From the NCBI GenBank assembly GCA_900696525.1, contig CAADGL010000012.1, positions 372,001 to 436,000 on the forward strand: a stretch of DNA of 64,000 bases, given 5' to 3'. Source of the DNA: an uncultured Planctomycetota bacterium (GTDB lineage Bacteria; Planctomycetota; Phycisphaerae; UBA1845; Fen-1342). The notes beneath the pieces were generated by a model. It was given only the letters and a program-made list of their open reading frames with translations. It was not told the DNA's origin and ran no database searches. This document shows, piece after piece, positions 32,550 to 43,635 of this stretch (position 1 is its first letter; each line of letters begins with the position of its first letter). A program made the translations under genes and the position numbers.

Positions 32550-33722
32550 ATGTCGCGCAACGGCAAGGTCATTGTCGCCATGTCGGGCGGGGTCGACTCG
32601 TCCGTCGCCGCCTGCCTGCTGAAGTCCCAGGGCTACGAGTGCGTCGGAGTCTTCATGCGCGTCGGCGCCGCGCCTGAGGACGAGCCCGAGGCCTGTCCGC
32701 CGTCCGCCGGCGGGCCGGCGGCGTGCGATGCGCTCGGCCCGACGGGGACGCAGGCGCCCGCGCGAAGGCTGCGGCACGGGTGCTGCTCGGCGACGGATGC
32801 GCTCGACGCCCGGAGCGTCGCGAATCGGCTGGGCATCCCGTTCTACGCACTCAACTTCCGGAAGGACTTCGAGCGCATCATCGACTACTTCGTCGATGAA
32901 TACGCCCGGGCGCGTACGCCGAACCCCTGCGTACGCTGCAACATCGAGCTGAAGTTCGGCAAGCTGCTGCGCTACGCCGACGCGATGGACGCCCAGTTCG
33001 TCGCCACCGGGCACTACGCCCGCGTGCTGCGTCCGCCCGGCGGGCCGCCGCGGCTGGCCCGGTCGGCGAACACGGCAAAGGACCAGTCCTACGTGTTGTT
33101 TGGGGTGCGTCGCGAGGACATCGGGCGCTGTCTTTTTCCGCTGGGTGAGATCGCCGACAAGGCGGAGGTTCGGCGGCTTGCCGCTGAGCTCGGCCTGCGC
33201 GTGCATGACAAGCCCGACAGCCAGGAGATATGCTTCGTCCCGGGCCACGACTATCGCGCGCTGCTTGATCGCCGGCGGCCGGGGCTGCGCCGCCCGGGCG
33301 AGCTGCGCGACGCTGCCGGGAACATCCTGGGCCGCCACGAGGGCGTGCCGTCCTACACGATTGGGCAGCGTCGCGGCTTGGGCGTGGCGCTTGGCACGCC
33401 GGCGTACGTCACGCGGCTCGACGTGCTGAGCAATACGGTCACGCTCGGACCCTACGCCGAGCTGCTCGCATCGCAGCTTGTCGCCGAAGACGTGAATTGG
33501 CTGGTGGATCCGCCGGCGACGGACCGGGAGGCGGCCGCGAACATCAAGATTCGCCACATGCATGCACCCGCGCCCGGGCGCATCCGCCGGCTGGCCGACG
33601 ACCGCGTGCGGGCCGAATTCGCGACGGCGCAGGCCGCCGTCACGCCCGGGCAGGCGGCGGTTTTTTACGACGAGGCCGGCTTCGTGCTGGGCGGCGGGTG
33701 GATCGCGCCGGCGCGGGACTGA
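32550..33722 (+). CDS. mnmA: tRNA-specific 2-thiouridylase MnmA
   Basis: Catalyses s2U34 formation in Lys, Glu and Gln tRNAs using ATP and persulfide sulfur. The PP-loop is SGGVDSS at residues 12-18. NPCVRCN carries the first catalytic cysteine, and DSQEICFVPG carries the second. ATGHYAR, KDQSYVLFG and the later GQRRGLGVALG complete the family pattern. At 390 residues it is slightly longer than usual because of an insertion at residues ~40-75, rich in Pro/Gly/Cys, in the N-terminal domain. The ribosome-binding site is weak. Confidence 0.94.
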   Translation: MSRNGKVIVAMSGGVDSSVAACLLKSQGYECVGVFMRVGAAPEDEPEACPPSAGGPAACDALGPTGTQAPARRLRHGCCSATDALDARSVANRLGIPFYALNFRKDFERIIDYFVDEYARARTPNPCVRCNIELKFGKLLRYADAMDAQFVATGHYARVLRPPGGPPRLARSANTAKDQSYVLFGVRREDIGRCLFPLGEIADKAEVRRLAAELGLRVHDKPDSQEICFVPGHDYRALLDRRRPGLRRPGELRDAAGNILGRHEGVPSYTIGQRRGLGVALGTPAYVTRLDVLSNTVTLGPYAELLASQLVAEDVNWLVDPPATDREAAANIKIRHMHAPAPGRIRRLADDRVRAEFATAQAAVTPGQAAVFYDEAGFVLGGGWIAPARD

Positions 33723-33750
33723 CGCGCCAGCCGAGCGGCGACCGGGCAGC

Positions 33751-33821
33751 GAGCGGTTGCGCCGAGAAATCGCAGGCCTTTGGTCGCAACCGCTTCCTTA
33801 CGGGCGCGGCTCGGATCGGCT
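33751..33821 (+). repeat. Interspersed LPHGRGSDR-type repeat, copy 3, with inverted half
   Basis: Located between the convergent mnmA and PPIase genes. AGCGGTTGCG (33752-33761) is inverted as CGCAACCGCTT (33785-33795), so the left part can fold into a hairpin. The right part CGCAACCGCTTCCTTACGGG continues with CGCGGCTCGGATCGGCTCC and matches copies 1 and 2. One frame reads QPLPYGRGSDRLRDR. The symmetric layout in an intergenic spot suggests a REP-like palindromic element that may also end transcription from both sides. Confidence 0.8.
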
Positions 33822-33853
33822 CCGGGACCGCCTCAGATCCCGCCGAGGCGCGC

Positions 33854-34963
33854 CTATCGGATCTCCAGCAGCTCGACGTCGAAGACGAGCGGCGCCCTTG
33901 GAGGAATGACGGGCGGGCGGCCGCGCGCGCCGTAGGCCAGCTCGAAGGGGATGATGAGCTTTCGCTTCTCGCCGATCTTCATCAGGCCGACGCCCTCCGT
34001 CCAGCCCTTGATGACGCCGTTGAGCGGAAACTCGATCGGGCCGCGCTTGACGGAGCTGTCGAACTCGGTGCCGTCGAGCAACCAGCCGGTGTAGTGGACC
34101 TTGACGGTGTCGGTGGGCTTGGGCGAGGGCCCGTCGCCTTCCCTGAGGACGAACGACACCAGGCCGCTGGCCGTGCGCTGCGCCGGCTTGCCCAGCTCCT
34201 TCTCGACCTTCGCGATGTACTCGGTCAATTGCGCCTCCTCGGCTTTCTCGGCCGCGGCGCGGCTCTCGCGCTCCTGCCGGGCCAGGGCCTCCTCGGCTTC
34301 CTTGGCGGCGGCGGCCAGCTTGGTCCGGTCCAGCTCGCCGAGAACCGTGACCGACCTGATCTCAATCGGCTCTACCGGAACGCACGGCACCTGCGAGGGG
34401 TATTTCTCGTGAATGGCCACCTTCGCGTCGCGAATCCTGTCCACCACGTCCATGCCTTCGACCACGCGGCCGAAGACGGCGTACGCGGCGCCGTCGGGCT
34501 GCGGCTGGTCGAGCCGGTCGTTGTCGACGACGTTGATGAAGAATTGCGCCGTCGCCGAATGCGGGTCGCCGCCCTTGCGGGCCATTGCGATCGTCCCGCG
34601 CTGGTTCTTCAACCCGTTGCGCCATTCGTTGCGGATGGAGGGCCGCAGCCCCTCCTTCTTCTCCGAGAGATCCGCCAGGTGCCCGCCGCCCTGCACCATG
34701 AACGTCGAGAGCACGCGGTGGAAGATCGTGCCGTTGTAGAAGCCGGCGTCGGCGTACTGCACGAAGTTGTGGACGGTGATCGGGGCCTTCGCGGCGTCCA
34801 GCTCCAGCACGATGTCGCCGAGCGTCGTAGACAGCCGGACCTTTGGATGGGCGCCCGGCGACGCCGGCTTGTCGCCCGGGGCGGCCGCGCCGCCCTCCTG
34901 CGCATGGGTTGCGACCGAGACGAAGGCGACGACAACGACGGTCCTGAACAAACGCGACAGCAT
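33854..34963 (-). CDS. Exported cyclophilin-FKBP fusion peptidyl-prolyl isomerase
   Basis: A protein of 369 residues with an export signal ([20 protein letters not shown]). A cyclophilin domain (about residues 45-205) shows [34 protein letters not shown] and [14 protein letters not shown] helical charged linker rich in Ala/Glu (residues ~215-250) follows. An FKBP domain (~265-369) shows [38 protein letters not shown], and [15 protein letters not shown]. Both catalytic folds appear complete. Together they point to a folding catalyst outside the cytoplasm. The ATG start 34963 has GAGG 6 bases upstream. Confidence 0.9.
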   Translation of the reverse strand: MLSRLFRTVVVVAFVSVATHAQEGGAAAPGDKPASPGAHPKVRLSTTLGDIVLELDAAKAPITVHNFVQYADAGFYNGTIFHRVLSTFMVQGGGHLADLSEKKEGLRPSIRNEWRNGLKNQRGTIAMARKGGDPHSATAQFFINVVDNDRLDQPQPDGAAYAVFGRVVEGMDVVDRIRDAKVAIHEKYPSQVPCVPVEPIEIRSVTVLGELDRTKLAAAAKEAEEALARQERESRAAAEKAEEAQLTEYIAKVEKELGKPAQRTASGLVSFVLREGDGPSPKPTDTVKVHYTGWLLDGTEFDSSVKRGPIEFPLNGVIKGWTEGVGLMKIGEKRKLIIPFELAYGARGRPPVIPPRAPLVFDVELLEIR

Positions 34964-35148
34964 TCGGCACCTCAAAGGAAGCGGTGGGGTTCACACATCG
35001 GACACCGCGGATCGTATCCTCGCGGGCGGCGTGGTTCAAATCCACGGTACGGCTCGCAAGCCTCGCATGGCTCGCATGCCTACGGCTGCGCCGCAAGCAT
35101 GCCACCTGGGCCACCTGGGCCGAAACGGCGCGGCGCTGCGCGACAGAA

Positions 35149-36627
35149 TCAGCCTCGCAGCTCGGCGCATTTCTCCCGCAACACGCGCCACGCCGTGCGC
35201 AGCAGCTCGCGGCTGGTGCGCAGGTTTCCGACGCAAAGACGCAGCACCAGCCGCTCGCCCAGCTTCGTATGCGAAAGGAAGAACGACCCGTCCGAGTTCG
35301 CCGCGGCCAGCAGCCGTTCGTTGAAATCGTTCTGCGCCGCCGGCGGCATCGGAGGGGTGGCGCGAAAGCAGACGGTGCTGAACGGGATCGGCGCGCACAG
35401 CTCGAACCCCGGCTCGGCCTCGACCCACGCCGCGAACTCGCGGGCCAGGCCGCAATGTCCGCGAATCCGCGCCTGGAGCCCCTCCAGGCCGAAGGCCCGG
35501 AAGACCATCCACATCTTCAGTGCTCGGAAGCGCCGGCCAAGCTGAACGCCCAGGTCCATCAGGTTCGTCACGCGCGACTCGCTGGTCCGCAGGTACTCCG
35601 GCACGAGTGAAAAGGCTTCTTTCAGCGCGTGCTCATCTCGCACGAACAGCACCGAGCAATCCACCGGCACGAAAAGCCACTTGTGCGGGTTCGTCACCAG
35701 CGAATCGGCCTGCTCCAGCCCCGGCATCTGGGCCCGAAGCTCCGGGCAGATCGCCGCCACCCCCGCGTACGCCGCATCCACGTGCAGCCAGACCTGCTCG
35801 CGGCGGCAGAGTTCCGCGATCGCCGGCACCGGGTCGACGCTCGTGGTCGAGGTTGTCCCGACGGTGGCGACGACGGCCATGGGGCGACGGCCGGCGGCCT
35901 TATCCTCGGCGATCGCCGCGGCGAGCGCCGCCGGGTCCATGCGGTAGGCCTGATCCGCGGGAATCTTCCGCAGGTTCTCGAGGCCGACGCCGAGCGTCAG
36001 GCAGGCCTTGTCGATTGACGAATGCGCGTGCTCGCTGGCGTAGACCCGCAGGGCCGGCAGCTCGGGCCGTCCCGCCATGCCCTTCTGGCGAATCTGCAAG
36101 TCCCGCAACCGCGCCCGGGCCGCACCCAACGCGAGCAGCGAGCCGATCGACGCGGTGTCGTTGATGTGCCCCTTGAACTCCGCCGGCAGCCCCATCCACT
36201 GCCGCAGCCAGTCGCAGGTCAGTCCTTCGAGCTCGGTCGGCGCCGGCCCGGTCCGCCAGAGCATCGCGTTGACGTTCAGCGCAGCGGCGAGCGCCTCGCC
36301 CATGATGCCCGGCGCCGAGCCGGTGTTGGCGAAATACGCCATGAACCCGGGGTGGTTCCAGTGGGTAGTATTGGGCTCGATCAGCCGCTGGTAGTCGTCG
36401 AGGATGGCGTCGAGGGGCTCCGCCGCGGCGGGGCCGCTTGGAGGCAGCGCCCGGCGCACATCGCCCGGCGATATCCGGGGCACAACCGGGTATTCCGCGA
36501 CGTTCGAGAGGTAGTCGGCGATCATGTCGGCGACGCGATGCATCGCCTGGCGGAACACCTCAACCGGAATGTCGCCCGGCTGCGGTTCCGCCGGCGACGC
36601 GGCCGGCTGCTGCGCTGCGATCTTCAT
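35149..36627 (-). CDS. Group II pyridoxal-dependent amino acid decarboxylase (aromatic-type)
   Basis: A 492-residue enzyme of the group II PLP decarboxylases (aromatic-L-amino-acid/histidine/glutamate-like). The PLP lysine is Lys316 in TNPHKWLFVPVDCS. HVDAAYAG contains the cofactor-aspartate, and SEHAHSSIDKA contains the stacking His region. HWNHPGFMAYFANTGSAPGI and NVNAMLWRTGPAPTELE match the aromatic-type N-terminus. ATG 36627 is preferred; a GTG at 36663 would add 12 residues and cannot be excluded. Substrate could be aromatic amino acids. A tyrosine phenol-lyase is also in the window but about 22 kb away, with no evidence of a common pathway. Confidence 0.88.
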   Translation of the reverse strand: MKIAAQQPAASPAEPQPGDIPVEVFRQAMHRVADMIADYLSNVAEYPVVPRISPGDVRRALPPSGPAAAEPLDAILDDYQRLIEPNTTHWNHPGFMAYFANTGSAPGIMGEALAAALNVNAMLWRTGPAPTELEGLTCDWLRQWMGLPAEFKGHINDTASIGSLLALGAARARLRDLQIRQKGMAGRPELPALRVYASEHAHSSIDKACLTLGVGLENLRKIPADQAYRMDPAALAAAIAEDKAAGRRPMAVVATVGTTSTTSVDPVPAIAELCRREQVWLHVDAAYAGVAAICPELRAQMPGLEQADSLVTNPHKWLFVPVDCSVLFVRDEHALKEAFSLVPEYLRTSESRVTNLMDLGVQLGRRFRALKMWMVFRAFGLEGLQARIRGHCGLAREFAAWVEAEPGFELCAPIPFSTVCFRATPPMPPAAQNDFNERLLAAANSDGSFFLSHTKLGERLVLRLCVGNLRTSRELLRTAWRVLREKCAELRG

Positions 36628-36918
36628 GCGTTCAAACCTGCCCGCTCTGCCGAGGATGGCCACCGCCCCCGTGTCGGATCGCTGAGAAACGACATTATCT
36701 GGTCGCGAAAACGGTCCGTCCAGTGCTCAGGGAATCAACGTCGGCGACTCCGGTGCGTCCGAAAACCTGGATCGAATTTGCCGAACTTGGTATTCTGCCC
36801 CAAACGCGATGGGCATGGCGTGCGAAGGCCGGCTGCCGACGGAAATCGTCAGCGGCGGCGGGCGGGTTGCTTCGACACGAGCTGGGCTACCTTGCTGCGC
36901 GGAGAATTGGAGCCTGCA

Positions 36919-37305
36919 ATGGCGCGAAAGCCGACAGTGTCCGGCGGCGGCACGACGCCGCCGGCGCCCGGGAGCGGCAAGCCGGCTGGGGGTGAGCCGC
37001 CCAAGCAGCCGAAGACGGCGGCGGGGCGCGGTGGGCGTTCCAGCCGCTCGGGAGCGAAAGCGAACGAGACTGCGCCGCACGTAACCGGCGCGGCGGCGCC
37101 AGGTCCGTCCGTTGTTGAGTCTGGCGCGACCGGCGTCGAGCATGTGGGCCGGCCGGTGCTGCCGGATGTGCTGCGGCGCGAAGCGCTCATTCGAGAGCGC
37201 GCGTATTTCATTTATCTGGAGCGCGGCGGGGCGCCGGGAGACCCGCAGGCCGACTGGCTTAGAGCTGAGCGCGAGTTGTTCGGATCGCCCTCAACGCCGG
37301 CGTGA
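36919..37305 (+). CDS. DUF2934 domain protein
   Basis: A 128-residue protein. The first 90 residues are low-complexity Pro/Gly/Ala/Lys sequence, probably disordered. The C-terminal 35 residues carry the DUF2934 motif, LIRERAYFIYLERGG then GDPQADWLRAERELF. The domain is short, helical and of unknown function, and is typically found as a small stand-alone gene. GGAG 7 bases upstream supports ATG 36919. It is divergent from the PLP decarboxylase and convergent with the GMC oxidoreductase gene. Confidence 0.82.
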   Translation: MARKPTVSGGGTTPPAPGSGKPAGGEPPKQPKTAAGRGGRSSRSGAKANETAPHVTGAAAPGPSVVESGATGVEHVGRPVLPDVLRREALIRERAYFIYLERGGAPGDPQADWLRAERELFGSPSTPA

Positions 37306-37367
37306 GGATGACGACCTCGCGAATCGCCCGCCAGCTCATGCCACGGATGTTAGACGGTACCCCGTCG

Positions 37368-38972
37368 TCAGCGTCGGGCGCCGGTGGGCGTGCGCGCCCG
37401 TGAATCCGCCTTGGCCTGGCCGCGGCGCACACCCATGCGTTCCATCAGATGATCGCCGACGCGCAGCGCGTTGGCCATGATGGTATTGGTCGGGTTCAGC
37501 GCGGCGCTGGACGGATAGAAGCTGCTGTCCACCACGTAGAGATTGTCGAGGTCGTGAGCCTTGCAGTTCACGTCGAGCACGCTGGTCTTAGGGTCGGTTC
37601 CGAAGCGGATGGTGCCGCACTGGTGGGCGACGCCGCTGACGGGCACCTTGCCGCTGAGGTACTGCGTGCTGCTGACGACCTGGTCGACGCACTCCATGCC
37701 GCGCAGCACGTCGATCCAGCGGGCGCAGAGGCGGTCGAACGACTCGCGGTTGTTCTCGGTGTAGCTGACGCGGATGGTGTCGCCGTCGAGGGTGATGCGG
37801 TTCTCGGGATCGGGCAGATCCTCGGTCATGATCCACCAATTGGTGGAGCGCTCGGCCATCTGCTCGAAGGTCATGCCCGCGACGGGCTTTCCGAGCGTGG
37901 CGCGCATCATTTCGGCGTTGACGCGGCCGGTGTTCTGGATGTTGCCCATCGGATAGGCGTAGCCCTTCTCGCCCCAGTAGAAATCGTTGACGCCCAGCGT
38001 CTTCTCGAACTGGGTGTCGTGGGACTTGCCGGTGATGGCCCACATCCACGCGAGCAGGTGATACATGTAGTTGCGGCCGACCTGGCCGGAGCTGTTGGCC
38101 AGCCCGTGCGGGTGCCGGTCGTCGGCGCTCATGAGCAGCAGCCGGGCGGAGTTGATCGCTCCGCACGAGACGACCACGATGTCGCCGGTGAAGGTCGTGC
38201 TCCGGCCGTTCTCCATCAGGCACTCGACGCCCGCGACGCTGCGCCCCGACGGGTTGGTGACAAGACGCATGGCCCGGGCGCTGGTCAGCAGCGTCACGTT
38301 CCGGCTGGCGAGCGCCGGCACGACGGCGTTGGTCTCGGCGTCGGCCTTGGCGTGCAGCAGGCACGGAAACGCATCGCAGGTGTTGCAGCGGATGCACGCG
38401 CTCAGGTGCGGGTTGCGATCGTCGCGGCGGATGGCGACCGGCAGGTGAAACGGGTGCAGCCCGCGGGCCTTGAGGGCGTCGGCGATCTCCTGGACGCGGG
38501 GCTCGTGCTCGATCGGGGCGAAGGGATAGTCGTCGTCGATGTACGGCTCGGTGGGGTCGACGCCGCGCCGCCCATGCACGTCGAAGAGCCGCTCGACCTG
38601 CGAGTAGTAGGGGGCGAAGACGTCGTACTTGACGGGCCACTCGACGGTCATGCCGTCGCGGGTGGGGTGACTCTCGAAATCGCGCTCGCGGAAGCGGAAC
38701 AGCGCAGCGCCCCAGAACTTGGTGTTGCCGCCGACGTTGTAGTGCTGGTTGGAGTGAACGGGCTTGCCGTCCTTGTCCTTCCAGACCTCGCGGGTCTCGT
38801 ACTTGCGGTCGACGACCACTGCCCGCGTGCTCCAGTTGTCGAGCTCGCGCGGCAGCCATGTTCCGCGCTCGATCATCAGGATCCGCTTGCCGGTTGGGCC
38901 GAGGTGTCTCGCCAGCGTGCCGCCGCCCGCGCCGGCCCCGATGATGATCACGTCATAGTGCGAATTCGACAC
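37368..38972 (-). CDS. GMC-family FAD-dependent oxidoreductase
   Basis: A protein of 534 residues, probably oxidising a sugar or alcohol. The FAD site is GAGAGGGTLARHL (residues 12-24). A GGNTKFWG loop binds the flavin. The C-terminal GMC signature includes VAHQCGTIRFG with the active-site His, and SSAALNPTNTIMANALR with the conserved Asn. A cysteine cluster, CIRCNTCDAFPC (Cys193, 196, 199, 204), could hold an iron-sulfur cluster or structural metal; many GMC enzymes lack it. The GTG start has AAGGAG upstream and overlaps the preceding flavoprotein gene by 20 bases. It is last in a probable glucosidase-flavoprotein-GMC operon. Confidence 0.85.
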   Translation of the reverse strand: MSNSHYDVIIIGAGAGGGTLARHLGPTGKRILMIERGTWLPRELDNWSTRAVVVDRKYETREVWKDKDGKPVHSNQHYNVGGNTKFWGAALFRFRERDFESHPTRDGMTVEWPVKYDVFAPYYSQVERLFDVHGRRGVDPTEPYIDDDYPFAPIEHEPRVQEIADALKARGLHPFHLPVAIRRDDRNPHLSACIRCNTCDAFPCLLHAKADAETNAVVPALASRNVTLLTSARAMRLVTNPSGRSVAGVECLMENGRSTTFTGDIVVVSCGAINSARLLLMSADDRHPHGLANSSGQVGRNYMYHLLAWMWAITGKSHDTQFEKTLGVNDFYWGEKGYAYPMGNIQNTGRVNAEMMRATLGKPVAGMTFEQMAERSTNWWIMTEDLPDPENRITLDGDTIRVSYTENNRESFDRLCARWIDVLRGMECVDQVVSSTQYLSGKVPVSGVAHQCGTIRFGTDPKTSVLDVNCKAHDLDNLYVVDSSFYPSSAALNPTNTIMANALRVGDHLMERMGVRRGQAKADSRARTPTGARR

Positions 38973-40446
38973 GGGCGGTCTCCTTGTCTGCGGCGGCGCC
39001 GGCGCCGGCGACGACGCGCTCGGCCGGCGTCCGCGACGGCCGGCCGAGCTCGTGGGCGATCGCGTTGGCGGCCTGGGCAATGATGAACGTATAGGTCGGG
39101 TACGCCAGCTCGAGGTGGCTCAGCTCGTCCACGGTCTCGCCGGCCTGCATCGAGGCGGCGACGGCCTGGACGATGTCCGTGGCCTGCTCGCCGACGGCGC
39201 AGGCGCCGAGCGTCCGGTGGGTCGCGCGGTCGACGATCAGCTTGAAGAAGCCGTCGGTGTGGTTGTCGATGATGGCCCGGTCGAGCTGCGCATACGGCAC
39301 GCGCTTCACGATGCAGTCGTGATCCTGGCGGGCCTGCTCCTCCGTCAGGCCAACGCCCGCGTACTCCGGATCGGTGAAGCTGCCGTGCGAGATCAGCAGC
39401 GGCTGGTAGCGGCGCGTATTGCCGCCGAGTGCGTTCTCGACGGCGATGTCGGCCTGGAGCTTGGCGCACTGCGTCAGCATCATCCGCCCGTTCACGTCGC
39501 CCGCCGCGTAGATGTGCGGCGCCGTCGTTTGCAGGTGCTCGTTGACCTTGACGTAGCTGCGCTCGACCTCGACGCCGGCCACGCCCAGGTTGAGCGTGTC
39601 GGCGTTGCCGGGCCAGCCGGCGGCGACGAAGACGGCGTCCGCCTCGACGGTGCGGGCCGCGCCGCCGGCGGTGTAGGTCAGGCAAAGGCCGTCGGCGTGC
39701 TTCTCGATCTTCTCGACGCCGCCGATGCCACAGACCACGTCGATGCCGCGCTGCTCGAAGTGCTCGCGGACGAAGGTCGAGACGTCGGGGTCCTCGACGG
39801 CGGCGAGGCGCGGAGCCATTTCGAGCAGGGTGACCTGCGCGCCGAATTGTGCGGCGATGCTGGCGACCTGGCAGCCCGTGGCCGCGCCGCCGACGACGAT
39901 GAGCGATTTCGGCAGACATTCGAGCGACCAGAGCTGGTGATGGTTAATCGCCAGGTCGCTGCCCGGGAAGCTCACCTCGCGCGCCCGTCCGCCGACGCAC
40001 AGGATGAACCGGCGCCCTTCGAGCGTATGCTCGCCGTCGCCGTTGCCGGTCGAGCGGAAACGCACCTTGCTGGCGCTGATGAAGCGGCATTGGCCGGCGT
40101 TGGTGTAGACGCGGACGCCGATGTCGCGCAGCGTCCGGTCGAACTGGTGGTTGTCGTGCAGGGCGGCGACCACCTGTCGCGTGCGGCGCATCAGCCCCTG
40201 GAAGTCGAGCCGCAGGCCGCTCACCTGGATGCCGTAGGCGGCGAACTGCTGGCGGGCGTCGCGCAGGTAGCGCGCCGCACGGGCCAGCGTGCGCGTCGGC
40301 GCCACACCGTCGTTCACCGCCGTCCCGCCCAGCCGCGGTCCGCGCTCGACCAGGGCGACGGAGGCGCCGAGCTGCCGGGCGCGGGCCGCGGCGCGCATTC
40401 CGGCGGGTCCGCCGCCGATCACGATCAGGTCGTAGATCACCTTCAT
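38953..40446 (-). CDS. Pyridine nucleotide-disulfide reductase homologue lacking the redox cysteines
   Basis: A 497-residue flavoprotein of the lipoamide dehydrogenase / mercuric reductase / SthA fold. The FAD motif is GGGPAGMRAAARA (residues 11-23), the NAD(P) motif is VVGGAATGCQVASI and the second FAD motif is IYAAGDVNG. The redox motif, usually GGTCxNxGCxPSK, reads GGTAVNDGVAPTR: Ala43 and Val48 replace both cysteines. The C-terminal dimer signature is YPTYTF rather than HPTxSE. It therefore cannot do disulfide chemistry and may act as a transhydrogenase-like or quinone-reducing flavoprotein. It follows the glucosidase gene by 57 bases and overlaps the GMC gene. Confidence 0.85.
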   Translation of the reverse strand: MKVIYDLIVIGGGPAGMRAAARARQLGASVALVERGPRLGGTAVNDGVAPTRTLARAARYLRDARQQFAAYGIQVSGLRLDFQGLMRRTRQVVAALHDNHQFDRTLRDIGVRVYTNAGQCRFISASKVRFRSTGNGDGEHTLEGRRFILCVGGRAREVSFPGSDLAINHHQLWSLECLPKSLIVVGGAATGCQVASIAAQFGAQVTLLEMAPRLAAVEDPDVSTFVREHFEQRGIDVVCGIGGVEKIEKHADGLCLTYTAGGAARTVEADAVFVAAGWPGNADTLNLGVAGVEVERSYVKVNEHLQTTAPHIYAAGDVNGRMMLTQCAKLQADIAVENALGGNTRRYQPLLISHGSFTDPEYAGVGLTEEQARQDHDCIVKRVPYAQLDRAIIDNHTDGFFKLIVDRATHRTLGACAVGEQATDIVQAVAASMQAGETVDELSHLELAYPTYTFIIAQAANAIAHELGRPSRTPAERVVAGAGAAADKETARVEFAL

Positions 40447-40503
40447 GCCCCTTGTATGACTCGCGGCTCACGCGCGCGGTCGCGCGGGCGGCGCAGCCGG
40501 CCT

Positions 40504-43251
<2,748 letters not shown>

Positions 43252-43372
43252 CGAAGGCTACTCCCACGTTGTGCTGTGAGGCCGGGGCCTCGGGTGACGG
43301 CGGACCGGCCGACTCGGCCGGCCCGCCGACGGATCTGTCGCCTGCCCGCTCAAGAGCGGCTCGAACCTTGCT

Positions 43373-43597
43373 CTAGTTGCCGGGCGAGAACAACTCGCCG
43401 GGCAGATCGGCACAATCGATCGGCTCGCCGTTGCGGTAGCACGTGTACTCGGTGTTGACGGTCGTCCGTGTGCCGAGGACCAGCCCGGCGATGCCGGAGA
43501 TCGTGCTGCCGGCCCAGAAGAACTCGTTGCAGCCGGCCAGGACGCTGGTGAGTCCGACCAGTGTTGCGATTGAGATCAGCTTGCGCATGCGTGTCAT
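43373..43597 (-). CDS. Small lipoprotein (74 aa)
   Basis: The N-terminus MTRMRKLISIATLVGLTSVLAGC is a lipoprotein signal with lipobox LAGC, lipidated cysteine at residue 23. The mature 51-residue peptide has a Gly-rich hydrophobic stretch (STISGIAGLVLG) and one Cys pair (TCYRNGEPIDCADL). AAGGAG lies 8 bases before the ATG. It is about 40 bases downstream of a larger secreted protein gene on the same strand. No function is recognised. Confidence 0.78.
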   Translation of the reverse strand: MTRMRKLISIATLVGLTSVLAGCNEFFWAGSTISGIAGLVLGTRTTVNTEYTCYRNGEPIDCADLPGELFSPGN

Positions 43598-43635
43598 CTG
43601 GCATTCTCCTTCTTGTCGATGCGGTCTGAGATTGC

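Noticed and set aside
35031-35045. tRNA T-arm-like sequence GTGGTTCAAATCCAC
   Set aside because: No acceptor, D or anticodon stem can be formed around it; probably chance or a remnant.
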